Assembly: GCF_008151785.1 (NCBI RefSeq)
Contig: NZ_CP036523.1
Coordinates: 744,001 to 808,000, forward strand
Reading direction: 5' to 3'
Length of the DNA stretch: 64,000 bases
From: Peptacetobacter hiranonis
GTDB taxonomy: Bacteria; Bacillota; Clostridia; Peptostreptococcales; Peptostreptococcaceae
Position numbers and translations under genes: made by a program. The notes beneath the pieces were generated by a model that saw nothing but the letters and a program-made list of their open reading frames with translations, searched no databases and was not told the origin of the DNA. This document shows positions 8,642 to 16,704 of the stretch, one piece after another. The number at the start of each line of letters is the position of its first letter. Within the stretch, counting starts at the first letter, position 1.

Positions 8642-10084
8642 TTGAAGGTTAAGAATGACGATATAGAGAAGAAAAATATTGAGCAAGAGATTCAATTAGA
8701 GAAAATTGCTAAGATTGTAGAGGACAATATACATTTTGTGGATGAGGATATGCCAGTGTACGATGGGTATGATGTTCCAGAGCCTAATGAAGATGCATAT
8801 ATTAATGAAGAAAGTAGAAAGGATACAAGTCCTAAGCAGAAAAAAGAGAGCAAGAGAGAGAAGAAAGTTGAGCTAAGTAGGGAAGAGAGTTCTACTGAGC
8901 AGACTGTTATTAATAGGGGAGAGAAGGAGCAGCCACAAGCTAGAGAGGTTGTTACAGGAGATCCTTTAAAGAGAAGGTACACTACTGTCGAACTTATTAT
9001 GGGAGTTGCTGTGATTGCTATTATTTGTTCATCTGGGATTGGTGTTTTAGGTGAGATGCCTGCATTTTTAGCTTTTTCTAAGTGGAATGGGATAAGTTTT
9101 GGAGATTTAGGACTTCCACTATTGTTGGCTTCTGTTTGTTTTATGATTCCAACAGAGGTTGAGCTAGATGTGAAGAGAAAGAAGAGTTTCAAGGAGATTT
9201 GTATCAAGAAGGTCAAGGTAGGTATTATATTATTTGTAATCGGGATATTGATAAATTTAATTGGAGCTTGGAATTTTAATAGTTTTAGGATTATGGGCAT
9301 TTTACAGATGATAGCTGTTGTGTATATGCTTGGATCTCTTTTATATGTTTTGTTTAGGAGATTTAATTTTAAGAGTTCTGTTATCGCTGTGTTTTTAACT
9401 GCGATAGGCGTTGTAGGTCTAGCAGGGTATTATTTTGCGAGTGCTAATTTTGGAGATACTGCAAAGACTTGTCTTGCGTATTTTGTGGATTCTAAGGTTA
9501 TGCCAGGGCATATTGGAGATTTTGAGCGATACGGAATTATGTCTACTATTTCTGCTTTGTGTGGAGGTTGCTTGGCTATGGCAGCGGGCAGTTTTCTATG
9601 CAATAGGAGAGTGGAGAATAGGGATAAGAGCAACAAGATTCTAATTATGGGGATGTTTTTTGTAATCATTGCCCTTTTAATGGAAAGAAATTGTCCATAT
9701 AATGCAAGCGTAATGTCGCCTTCTTTTGTAATGATTGTATTAGGTGGATATTGCGTTGCTTTTGCAGCATTATTTGGAATATTTGACTTGAACAGGAGCA
9801 AAGCTTCTAATCTAATATCACGTCCATTTGTAGTCATGGGAGCTAGTCCGGTATTTGTTATTGGACTTAATGAATTTATAAAAAACACGTTGTTTAAAAT
9901 AAATGTGTATTCTGTAGCTATGGGAACTGGACTAAAACTAGACGAATGGATAGTAATAGACACACTCTCTGAAATATTTGGTGACACAACAAGAATGATT
10001 GCATTCCTAGTGATGTATCTGTTATTGATATTTGTATTGATGCTATACCTATACGCAAAAAGAATATATATAAGATTTAAATAA
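8642..10084 (+). CDS. Polytopic membrane acyltransferase-like protein (DUF5009/heparan N-acetyltransferase-like), 480 aa
   Basis: An N-terminal, highly charged cytoplasmic region of about 110 residues is followed by some nine to ten membrane segments starting at TVELIMGVAVIAIICSSGIGVL. The pattern WNGISFGDLGLPLLLASVCFMIP and later FRIMGILQMIAVVYMLGSLLY follows the DUF1624/DUF5009 layout of heparan-alpha-glucosaminide N-acetyltransferase homologues (WNG.T..DL.FP..LF..G and RI.GVLQRIA..Y). Those proteins move acetyl groups across a membrane onto sugars. The long charged N-terminal extension is unusual. Start chosen at TTG 8642 because AAGGGTG (8629-8635) is properly spaced; a GTG at 8633 is the alternative. 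Specific substrate unknown. Confidence 0.55.
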   Translation: MKVKNDDIEKKNIEQEIQLEKIAKIVEDNIHFVDEDMPVYDGYDVPEPNEDAYINEESRKDTSPKQKKESKREKKVELSREESSTEQTVINRGEKEQPQAREVVTGDPLKRRYTTVELIMGVAVIAIICSSGIGVLGEMPAFLAFSKWNGISFGDLGLPLLLASVCFMIPTEVELDVKRKKSFKEICIKKVKVGIILFVIGILINLIGAWNFNSFRIMGILQMIAVVYMLGSLLYVLFRRFNFKSSVIAVFLTAIGVVGLAGYYFASANFGDTAKTCLAYFVDSKVMPGHIGDFERYGIMSTISALCGGCLAMAAGSFLCNRRVENRDKSNKILIMGMFFVIIALLMERNCPYNASVMSPSFVMIVLGGYCVAFAALFGIFDLNRSKASNLISRPFVVMGASPVFVIGLNEFIKNTLFKINVYSVAMGTGLKLDEWIVIDTLSEIFGDTTRMIAFLVMYLLLIFVLMLYLYAKRIYIRFK

Positions 10085-10263
10085 AATTTACCTATTCTAT
10101 TGTTAATATACGAAGCATAGTAGATATAGACAAACTTCTCTCCAGCTTCGACGCGTGATTAAGAAATAGTTTTGTTTTTGTTAAAATATGCGTCTGCAGA
10201 TTGTCGAGTGTGTTTTGTCTATATACTACTATGCTACATATTATCAATATTCTTGGTAAATTT
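10084..10263. repeat. Long palindromic element, copy E1
   Basis: About 180 bp. Outer arms AAATTTACC…GCATAGTAG…ATAGACAAA are repeated inverted on the right side (10210-10263). The core has CTCTCCAGCTTCGACGCG on the left and GCGTCTGCAGATTGTCGAG on the right. It shares its core with elements at 10370, 48115, 16510 and 60320. There is no coding capacity, so it is a MITE- or REP-like sequence. Confidence 0.75.
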
Positions 10264-10369
10264 TTGATTTTTACGGAGAGTTAAAAAGAAAGTAAAATTA
10301 TAACAATTTAAATAAAAAGCTGCCTAAAATTTTACTAACTTCTCCGATTTGTTTAAATTCAATTTTATA

Positions 10370-10526
10370 GGGAGAATAACTAACTTGGTGGATTGAAGTT
10401 CATAGACAAAACTCTCTCGACAATCTGGAGACGTGAGGAATTTTTGCAACAGAACTATTTAATTGTACACACGTCGAAGCTGGAGAGGAGTTTGTCTATG
10501 ACTTCAATCCCCGAGAGTTATTAACC
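10370..10526. repeat. Long palindromic element, copy E2 (inverted relative to E1)
   Basis: Begins GGGAGAATAAC and ends GAGAGTTATTAACC, with ATTGAAGT(T)CATAGACAAA arms inverted on both sides and the same core as E1 in reverse. Its right end abuts the stop codon of the helicase gene (10528-10526). The arms and about 90 bp of flanking sequence closely match the element at 48115/49942. E1 and E2 fill most of the gap 10085-10525. Confidence 0.75.
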
Positions 10527-12301
10527 TATAAACTTAGTTCTTTTATTGTTTTTGCGAAGGTTTCTTTTTCGAAGCTCGATGCCTGTATGTATAGTTTTTC
10601 CGATGCTCTTGTCATCGCAACATAAAGCAGCTTTCTATTTAATATATCCTGAGTATTGTCCTCAACAGAAGTGAATTTTTCTGTATCAGTCAAGAACACA
10701 ATCTTGGCTTCAAGCCCTTTAGAAGAGAAGTATGTAGAATAGTTTATCAATCCACTTTCCTTGATACCCTCACTTTCAAATATTCCTTTTAATTTTGTCT
10801 TTTGTCTATTTTCATGACAAAGTACTAATATATCTTCTGGTTTTACACCTTCATTTATCAGTTTGTTTATTTCACGAGCGATGTCTGAGTACATTCCTTC
10901 AATGAATTTTATCTGTCCATCAGCACCAGCGCTGTCTAGGCTTAGTGTGCTGTCAGCCTCGTCTTTGTAGAATGTTTCAACTTCTTCTTTAAGTTTTTCG
11001 TCTAATCTTAGGAAGTCTAGGGCAAGTATTACGTTAGATTTTCCTGATCTGTAAGATGTTTTTAGAAGTTTTGATCTACCCTGCATGTTAAGAGAGAAGT
11101 CTTTTTGCCAGTTTACAGGCTTTGAGTTGTATATGCTCTGAAGTCTGTCACCTGACATGAATAGGTTTATTGCTTCGACTTCTTTTCCTTCAGAGTTTTT
11201 ATACGTGAATGTTTTGCACGCTTTTATGCAGCTTTTTATCCATGTTGTTCTGAAGTCCTGGTATTCGTCTATTAATACAGCGTCGAATCTAGGTGTCATT
11301 GCATCTAGGCAAGCCTGTGGAAGTGTTTCATTCCACCATTCTTGAGATTGGTTTCTTCCAGCTTTTAGTTTACTTACATCCATAGCCAGTTTGTGATATG
11401 TTGTGACAGTTATTTGACCTTTGATGTCTAGTCTATTTTCAAAGATTCCTTCATTATATAGGTTGTCAAATTTTTCTGCCATATCAGATAGTGTGGCTTC
11501 TATGTTTTCTTGTAGTGATTTGTTGTATGTTAGTATTCTTATGTTCCAATCTGGATGTTCTTTTAGTAGGTGGATTGCTCTTGCTATTAGGATGACGGTT
11601 TTTCCACTTCCTGGTACACCAGTTAGCAGGTAGTGACCATAAGGAAGTCTTCTCGCAAAGCTTTCCTGTTCGTAGTCTAGAGCAGCCATTATTTTTTCTA
11701 TTGATTCGTCGTCTTTTACTTTTATTTTTGATTCTGGGAATAACGCACCTCTTAGTCCAAGGACTGCATTTTCGTCTAGCTCTAATTCTTCATCAGAGAA
11801 TAAATCGTCGATAGTTAGTCCTCTTATTTTGTCAGACATCACAACATTTACTGTTCTGTCTTTTAGTTTTGCCTGTAGGTCGTTATCTTTTGTAGATTTT
11901 GTATCTAGGTTAGTGAAGATTAGGTTGGCAAATATTGCGTCGTCTATTTCTTCAAATGAATCATCTGAGTCATTTATAGTTATTGTTTTTATTTTTTTGT
12001 AGTATTTTTTTGTTTGAGCTACAGGATTTTCACATTCTCTGTCTTTTAGTACGACTTTGTTCTTTTCAAAGCTTCTTATATATGCAGCAGTCCAGTCTTT
12101 TACTTCTATTATAGATAGTCCACGTTTTGGATCTATTATTATGAAGTCTGGTTTTAGTGAGAATTTTTCTAGATTTGGCTGAACGTATAGATATGCTATG
12201 TAATCACAGTCGCTGTATAGAGCTTGGATTTTTCTAAGAATTTTGCTTTCTCCAGGTGTAAGCTCTGTTGAATAGTTTCTTATTATTCTAAGTCTACTCA
12301 T
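10526..12301 (-). CDS. NERD-nuclease-domain / superfamily 1 (UvrD-like) helicase, 591 aa
   Basis: The N-terminal ~130 residues carry a NERD-type nuclease fold with PDFIIIDPKRGLSIIEVKDW, the D…ExK core of PD-(D/E)xK enzymes. The rest is an SF1 helicase: Walker A GVPGSGKT at about 228, Walker B VLIDEYQDF at about 335, motif III/IV area SGDRLQSIYN, motif IV TSYRSGKSN, motif V STYFSSKGLEAKIVFL and motif VI LLYVAMTRASEKLYI. A GGAGGA site lies just upstream of ATG 12301. NERD-helicases of this architecture occur in repair and in defence islands; the neighbouring ATPases favour the latter. It is intact and ends directly at palindromic element E2. Confidence 0.8.
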   Translation of the reverse strand: MSRLRIIRNYSTELTPGESKILRKIQALYSDCDYIAYLYVQPNLEKFSLKPDFIIIDPKRGLSIIEVKDWTAAYIRSFEKNKVVLKDRECENPVAQTKKYYKKIKTITINDSDDSFEEIDDAIFANLIFTNLDTKSTKDNDLQAKLKDRTVNVVMSDKIRGLTIDDLFSDEELELDENAVLGLRGALFPESKIKVKDDESIEKIMAALDYEQESFARRLPYGHYLLTGVPGSGKTVILIARAIHLLKEHPDWNIRILTYNKSLQENIEATLSDMAEKFDNLYNEGIFENRLDIKGQITVTTYHKLAMDVSKLKAGRNQSQEWWNETLPQACLDAMTPRFDAVLIDEYQDFRTTWIKSCIKACKTFTYKNSEGKEVEAINLFMSGDRLQSIYNSKPVNWQKDFSLNMQGRSKLLKTSYRSGKSNVILALDFLRLDEKLKEEVETFYKDEADSTLSLDSAGADGQIKFIEGMYSDIAREINKLINEGVKPEDILVLCHENRQKTKLKGIFESEGIKESGLINYSTYFSSKGLEAKIVFLTDTEKFTSVEDNTQDILNRKLLYVAMTRASEKLYIQASSFEKETFAKTIKELSL

Positions 12302-12462
12302 TAATTTTCCTCCGTTGTGTTTTATTTTGTATGCAATATTATAATTATAGGATAAGTTTTGAAATTTTAAAATATTAAATGTATAATTTATTAAAAAAAT
12401 GGATAGAATAGGTTATTTTTTCTAAGGTTTTTATTTTTTTTGAAAAAAATTTAAAAAAAGTG
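12302..12462. other. AT-rich spacer, no feature seen
   Basis: Lies between the leftward helicase start and the tRNA promoter. No open frame with a ribosome site was found. Confidence 0.5.
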
Positions 12463-12491
12463 TTGCATAAGTTTTGAATCTGTAGTATTAT
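12463..12491 (+). promoter_or_regulatory. Promoter of tRNA-Gln
   Basis: TTGCAT (12463-12468), 17-bp spacer, TATTAT (12486-12491), about 43 bases before the tRNA. Confidence 0.7.
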
Positions 12492-12534
12492 ATATCTTGT
12501 CGAAGGGAGAGAGCTTCCTAAGAAAAAAGAATAT

Positions 12535-12609
12535 TGGGGATTCGCCAAGCGGTAAGGCACATGACTCTGACTCCTGTATGCATAGGTTCGAATCCTATAT
12601 CCCCAGCCA
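12535..12609 (+). tRNA. tRNA-Gln (anticodon CUG)
   Basis: 75 nt with an encoded CCA. Acceptor TGGGGAT pairs with ATCCCCA, D-arm GCCAAGCGGTAAGGC, T-arm ATAGG-TTCGAAT-CCTAT. The anticodon loop CTCTGAC gives CUG. The anticodon stem CATGA/TCCTG holds a U·C mismatch at positions 29-41 where tRNA-Gln normally pairs. A CUG-reading glutamine tRNA fits the near-exclusive use of CAG in the abundant surface proteins nearby. Confidence 0.92.
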
Positions 12610-12616
12610 GTTTAAG

Positions 12617-12645
12617 ATACTCTATCCTAGGATAGAGTATTTTTT
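12617..12645 (+). terminator. Terminator of tRNA-Gln
   Basis: Perfect 11-bp stem ATACTCTATCC/GGATAGAGTAT with a 2-nt TA loop, then TTTTT. Confidence 0.8.
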
Positions 12646-12691
12646 AGTTAGTAAATAAAACCATAATACCAGTATTAAAACACTTATCGAA

Positions 12692-12725
12692 AAGATGCCT
12701 CACAATCTGTGGGGCATCTTTTTTT
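12692..12725 (+). terminator. Second terminator downstream of tRNA-Gln
   Basis: AAGATGCCTCAC pairs with GTGGGGCATCTT (one wobble), followed by TTTTT. It separates the tRNA from the slpA leader. Confidence 0.8.
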
Positions 12726-13231
12726 GCGTTTGAGCAGGTATAACTATGTATTTGCTCTCCATGCAATAGAGTTGCTAGAAAATAATGATTAAAATATTTA
12801 ATGATAAAATGGTAAACGATAATTAAAAATGGTTTTAAGGTATAAAGAAGTTCGTGTGAAGTTTTAAATGAAAATCAGATAAAAATAATTTATTATTATG
12901 GATATATAAAAATAAATAATGATTACTTATTAGTGTTAGCATAGTTGATAGCGTTTTTTATATGAATTTCAATTATGAATAGAGTGTGAAGATATTTGAG
13001 AATAAGTTATCAAGAAAACTATAGTATTTTAACTATAAAAGAGAAAAATATATTATTTTAATAACTGTTAATAAAGATTCGTTTTAATAATAGAAAGAAA
13101 TGTACTTGTTATTATTTCTCAGTTGATATAAACTTGGGGTGTGGAAGAAAACAGCACATATTTTTATGGTGCCGAGAATAGAAATAAGAAGAGATGTAAC
13201 AAATTATAAAACGAAAATGGAGGTAATGATA
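12726..13231 (+). promoter_or_regulatory. slpA upstream region and leader; possible promoter 12996-13025
   Basis: There is no gene here. A TTGAGA (12996-13001), an 18-bp spacer and TATAGT (13020-13025) make a possible promoter that would give a leader of about 200 nt. Other AT-rich matches exist, so this choice is tentative. The ribosome site TGGAGGTAATG lies just before ATG 13232. Confidence 0.35.
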
Positions 13232-15544
13232 ATGAATAAGAAAAAATTATCAGTAGTAATGGCAGGAGCGATGCTAGCTACAACTGTTGCACCAATAATG
13301 GCTGCAACAACTACGGATGCATCAGCTAATGAGCTAGGACTATTAATAGGAAAAGTTAGAGATATATTAGAATCAAAAAAATTCTCTAGTAACACAACAA
13401 GAAATACAGTAAGTGGTACTGATTTATCAGGACAGTCTGTATACTATTTAAAAATAAACGGAGAAGAAGCTAAAGCTGTATCAACAGCTACTGTTAAAGG
13501 TGGAATGGATCTTCAGAAAGCATTACAGGCAGCTTTAGGAAGTTTAAAACCAGGAGCAACTGTAGAAATATGGTCAAGAGGTTATGTTACTGAAGGTAGT
13601 GGAGAAAATGAAAAAGTATTCGCTACTCAGTTAAAAACAACTTACGCTGAAACAGATATGAAAACTGGTGGAGATATATCAACTGATTTAACAAAAGGTT
13701 TAAATGGAAATACTCATATATTAAATGGAGAAGTTGGTACAGCTGTAACAGCAGTTCCTAATCAGTCAGTTACAATAGCTTTAAATAGTGATTCACTTGT
13801 ATCTGGAGATAAAATAGTTTTAAAACCAGGAAGTGCAATATTAGACTTCACTAAATATATAGATGCTTCAGGAAATATAAATCCAATAGATGGTACTCAT
13901 CCTTCAGATGCAAAAGATTTTGCTGGATTCCCAGTTAAAACACAGGCTGAATTAGAAAAAGCACCTACATATGTAGATATAGCAGATTCATTAGATCAGA
14001 CTATAAATATAACTGGAACAGCTCCAAATACATTTAAAACATCAGATTTATTCAATGGTGTAATGTTAACAGAAGAAGGTCACGATTTATTAACTAAAAT
14101 AGAAGAAGTGGCACCTGTTACTAAAGCATCTGTAATAACTGAAACACCAAATGTAATAAGCGAAGGACAGTCAAAAGTTGTATCAAATCCAGAATCATCT
14201 ACAGGATCAGCAGCTCAGGGACAGGCTGGTAAAGATGGAAGTAAAACTCCAGCACCTAAGACTAAAGAAGAGGGTGCTCAGGATCATGGTGAAAAAGAAG
14301 TTATTAAAAATATAGATGCACCATCTAAGAAAGCATCTGCAGCAACTGGTACTGTTGCATATACTACAGTAGAAGGAAATAGACCAATAAGTACAGGTAA
14401 ATACAATTTATCAAAATCAAGTGATGGTACTTACGGATTTAATATAGAATTAACTAATACATCAACTAATACAACTACTAACTATGTTGTAAAAGGTGAA
14501 AACAAAAAAGATACTGAAACTTTATTAAACTGGTTATTCACTCAGGATCCAAAAGTGGATATACTTGCAGGTAAAGATAGATATGAAACAGCTGTTAAAG
14601 TAGCTGAAGAATATATAATGAATCAGCCATTCAGTAGTAAAAACCCTAATGTAGTTATAGTTAATGGTAATTCATTAGTAGATGGACTTTCAGCATCACC
14701 ATTAGCAGCAAAATTAAAAGCTCCAATGCTATTAAGTAAAACTGATGAAGTTCCAAAAGCTACATTAGATTACTTAAAGAAATTATCAGAAAATACAACA
14801 ATAAGCAACTTAAAGAATATAACAATAAACTTAGTTGGTGGTAAAGGTGTATTATCTGATAATGTTGAAAAACAGTTAAAAGATTTAGGATACACAGTTA
14901 AGAGATATGGCGGAGAAAATAGAGAAGCTACATCTATGAAAGTTGCAAATGCAATAGGTAATAAAAATAATGCATTCGTAGTAGGTGCAAATGGTGAAGC
15001 AGATGCTATGTCAATAGCTTCAGTTGCGTCAAGTACAAAAATGTCTCAGACTAACAACGCTATAGCTCCAATAATAGTATCTAATTTCAAAGGTTTATCA
15101 AGTAATGCTTTAGATTTCTTAGATAACGCTAAAACAGTTACTGTTTTAGGTGGAGAAGCTGTTGTTTCTAATGAAGAATTCGACGCTATAAAAGAAGCTG
15201 TTCCTACAACTGCTAAAGTTAATAGAATAGCTGGTGCAAATAGACAGGAAACTAATGCAAAAGTTATAAGCACATACTACGCAGGAAACTTCGGTGATGG
15301 ATCTGATGTTTTAGTAGCAAAAGACGGACAGAGAAATAAAATGGAATTAGTTGATGCTTTAACAGTATCTAACTTAGCAGCATTAAAGAATGCTCCAATA
15401 GTACTTGCTACAGATAAATTAGATAAAGCACAGATAAATACATTAGAATTAAATGCTAAACAGGCAAAAGCTCTTTACCAGGTAGGTAATGGGGTTAACC
15501 TTGATGTTGTAAAAACATTAGCTAATTTATTAGGACTTCAGTAA
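13232..15544 (+). CDS. slpA: S-layer precursor protein SlpA-like, 770 aa
   Basis: Signal peptide about 1-24 (MNKKKLSVVMAGAMLATTVAPIMA). Residues about 25-435 form a variable Thr/Ala/Lys-rich part equivalent to the low-molecular-weight S-layer subunit, with an Ala/Lys/Glu/Ser-rich hydrophilic stretch at about 312-360. Three CWB2 modules start near 441 (ILAGKDRYETAVKV), 555 (RYGGENREATSMKV) and 662 (RIAGANRQETNAKV). The order, total length and ending (…YQVGNGVNLDVVKTLANLLGLQ) parallel C. difficile SlpA, which is cut by Cwp84 into two subunits that form the lattice. No protease of that kind is in this window, and the cleavage point is not evident. Start chosen at ATG 13232, after GGAGG, by identity of the signal peptide with the gene at 1198. 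Glutamine is encoded only by CAG, as expected for a highly expressed gene. Confidence 0.88.
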   Translation: MNKKKLSVVMAGAMLATTVAPIMAATTTDASANELGLLIGKVRDILESKKFSSNTTRNTVSGTDLSGQSVYYLKINGEEAKAVSTATVKGGMDLQKALQAALGSLKPGATVEIWSRGYVTEGSGENEKVFATQLKTTYAETDMKTGGDISTDLTKGLNGNTHILNGEVGTAVTAVPNQSVTIALNSDSLVSGDKIVLKPGSAILDFTKYIDASGNINPIDGTHPSDAKDFAGFPVKTQAELEKAPTYVDIADSLDQTINITGTAPNTFKTSDLFNGVMLTEEGHDLLTKIEEVAPVTKASVITETPNVISEGQSKVVSNPESSTGSAAQGQAGKDGSKTPAPKTKEEGAQDHGEKEVIKNIDAPSKKASAATGTVAYTTVEGNRPISTGKYNLSKSSDGTYGFNIELTNTSTNTTTNYVVKGENKKDTETLLNWLFTQDPKVDILAGKDRYETAVKVAEEYIMNQPFSSKNPNVVIVNGNSLVDGLSASPLAAKLKAPMLLSKTDEVPKATLDYLKKLSENTTISNLKNITINLVGGKGVLSDNVEKQLKDLGYTVKRYGGENREATSMKVANAIGNKNNAFVVGANGEADAMSIASVASSTKMSQTNNAIAPIIVSNFKGLSSNALDFLDNAKTVTVLGGEAVVSNEEFDAIKEAVPTTAKVNRIAGANRQETNAKVISTYYAGNFGDGSDVLVAKDGQRNKMELVDALTVSNLAALKNAPIVLATDKLDKAQINTLELNAKQAKALYQVGNGVNLDVVKTLANLLGLQ

Positions 15545-15862
15545 TAGTATACAATTTGGTATAAGCTAAAATGTATTAAATTGATTTCAAAAGTATAAAG
15601 TATTTAAGTATATTTATTAAGATAGATATATTATAGTCAGAACATAAACACTTCACAATAGATTAAAGTATAACTAATTACTTCACAATAGATAAAGTAA
15701 ACAATGTAAAAAATTATAACTAATTAGAACGATCAAGTTAGAATTATTAGGTAAAAATAAATTAAATAAAGATAAAATATATTCATACTCAATCACAGTT
15801 AGTTTGTGAGTTGATTTTAGAATAGATTTAGAAAGTTAGTATTGAGTTAAAGATGTTATTCA
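15545..15862. other. slpA 3' region, AT-rich, with short direct repeats
   Basis: CTTCACAATAGAT occurs twice (about 15651 and 15681) together with two TAACTAATTA motifs. No gene was found. Confidence 0.4.
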
Positions 15863-15890
15863 CTGCCACACAGTGGGGACTGTGTGGCAG
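15863..15890 (+). other. Perfect 12-bp hairpin with GGGG loop (3' end of slpA transcript?)
   Basis: CTGCCACACAGT-GGGG-ACTGTGTGGCAG. No T-run follows, so it may protect an mRNA end or be a protein site rather than a classic terminator. Confidence 0.6.
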
Positions 15891-15943
15891 ATAAATATAC
15901 TGGGTTTGGATTTAAAAATAGATTGGGAAATGTAATGTCGGGG

Positions 15944-15993
15944 ATGCGCTCCCGGCATTACTACTGATAATTTTTCTTATTTATTTTTTTCTC
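15944..15993 (-). pseudogene. Relic of an S-layer gene 5' end, inverted
   Basis: On the minus strand, from 15984 down, the sequence matches the first ~41 bases of both S-layer precursor genes (signal peptide MNKKKLSVVM.GA). The ATG has become ATA, one A of the lysine run is lost and GGCA has become GCCG; similarity then ends in a GC-rich patch. A GGAG remnant lies at 15990-15993. It is a dead copy lying tail-to-tail with the intact slpA. Confidence 0.75.
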
Positions 15994-16134
15994 CGTTTTT
16001 CCTCAGTTTCGTTAAAAGCTACCGTTTTCCTTTTTGAGTAGCAAATCGTTTTTCTTTTTTTCTCTAAACACATCTTTTTTCTTATTTGACAGTCGAGAGA
16101 TTGTTAGATAACTTTCACAAACATTCTTTTGTTT

Positions 16135-16178
16135 GGCAGGTGATTCCTCATTCCACAGGGGATCACCTGTCTTTTTTT
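16135..16178 (+). terminator. Intrinsic terminator
   Basis: GGCAGGTGAT pairs with ATCACCTGTC, followed by TTTTTTT. It may end slpA read-through or an unrecognised short transcript. Confidence 0.75.
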
Positions 16179-16317
16179 ATTTTGGCGATTAAAGTTTGAT
16201 TTTTTGTTATTTTTTTGTTTAAGGATGATTGTTTAGGGTATTATATTAGTATCGTATATATGTTATATAATGTATGTTATTTGAAGATGAAATTATTTTG
16301 AAGAATTGATAATTTTG

Positions 16318-16345
16318 TTGCAAATGACGTATTTTATAGTATAAT
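16318..16345 (+). promoter_or_regulatory. Promoter of putative small RNA
   Basis: TTGCAA (16318-16323), 16-bp spacer, TATAAT (16340-16345), followed about 110 bases later by a terminator with no reading frame between. Confidence 0.6.
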
Positions 16346-16351
16346 ATATAT

Positions 16352-16498
16352 AAGGAATTATTTATAGATTATTCATATTTTCCGGTCTGTTCCCTCAAGC
16401 AGATTGTGAAGGTGAATATACATTATTTTTAGATATCTCTTGTAGATAGTGGGTAAATAGGCTGTTACAATTTTATTTGTAGCAGCCTATTTTGTTTT
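16352..16498 (+). ncRNA. Putative small RNA, about 145 nt
   Basis: Bounded by the promoter at 16318 and a strong terminator at 16456-16498 (AATAGGCTG…CAGCCTATT, then TTGTTTT). Internal pairing is visible: TATTCA…TGAATA closing a TCTG/CAGA stem. No open frame with a ribosome site is present. It does not match the end-paired shape of 6S RNA or the conserved bulge of SRP RNA. Identity unknown. Confidence 0.5.
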
Positions 16499-16509
16499 GA
16501 ACATACCAT

Positions 16510-16580
16510 TCGCCTCCAGGCTTCAGCGACTTGCACTTTTATGTAACACATTTATAAGTTGCAAGTCTATTTTTTTTATG
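16510..16580 (+). repeat. Short palindromic element, copy E4
   Basis: CTCCAGGCTTCAGCG (16514-16528) followed by a GACTTGCA…TTGCAAGTC stem around TTTATGTAACACATTT. Both the CTCCAGGCTTCAGCG and the loop are shared exactly with the element at 60320-60525. The stem is followed by a long T-run and may act as a terminator. Confidence 0.65.
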
Positions 16581-16704
16581 TATTTTTTGCTTCACAGTAG
16601 AGAAATAGTTAAGTTATAAAGTATAATAGAAATGTTATAGTTTAAAAGTTTTGAGATTAGTTTAATAGTTATATAGATTATTTTGTTTTTAAGGAGTGAG
16701 TTTT

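Noticed and set aside
13139-13231. N-terminal extension of slpA from a GTG at 13139
   Set aside because: It lacks a ribosome site and would bury the signal peptide; GGAGG stands just before ATG 13232.
16352-16498. 6S RNA or SRP RNA
   Set aside because: The ends do not pair into a long rod with a central bubble, and the conserved SRP loop is absent.
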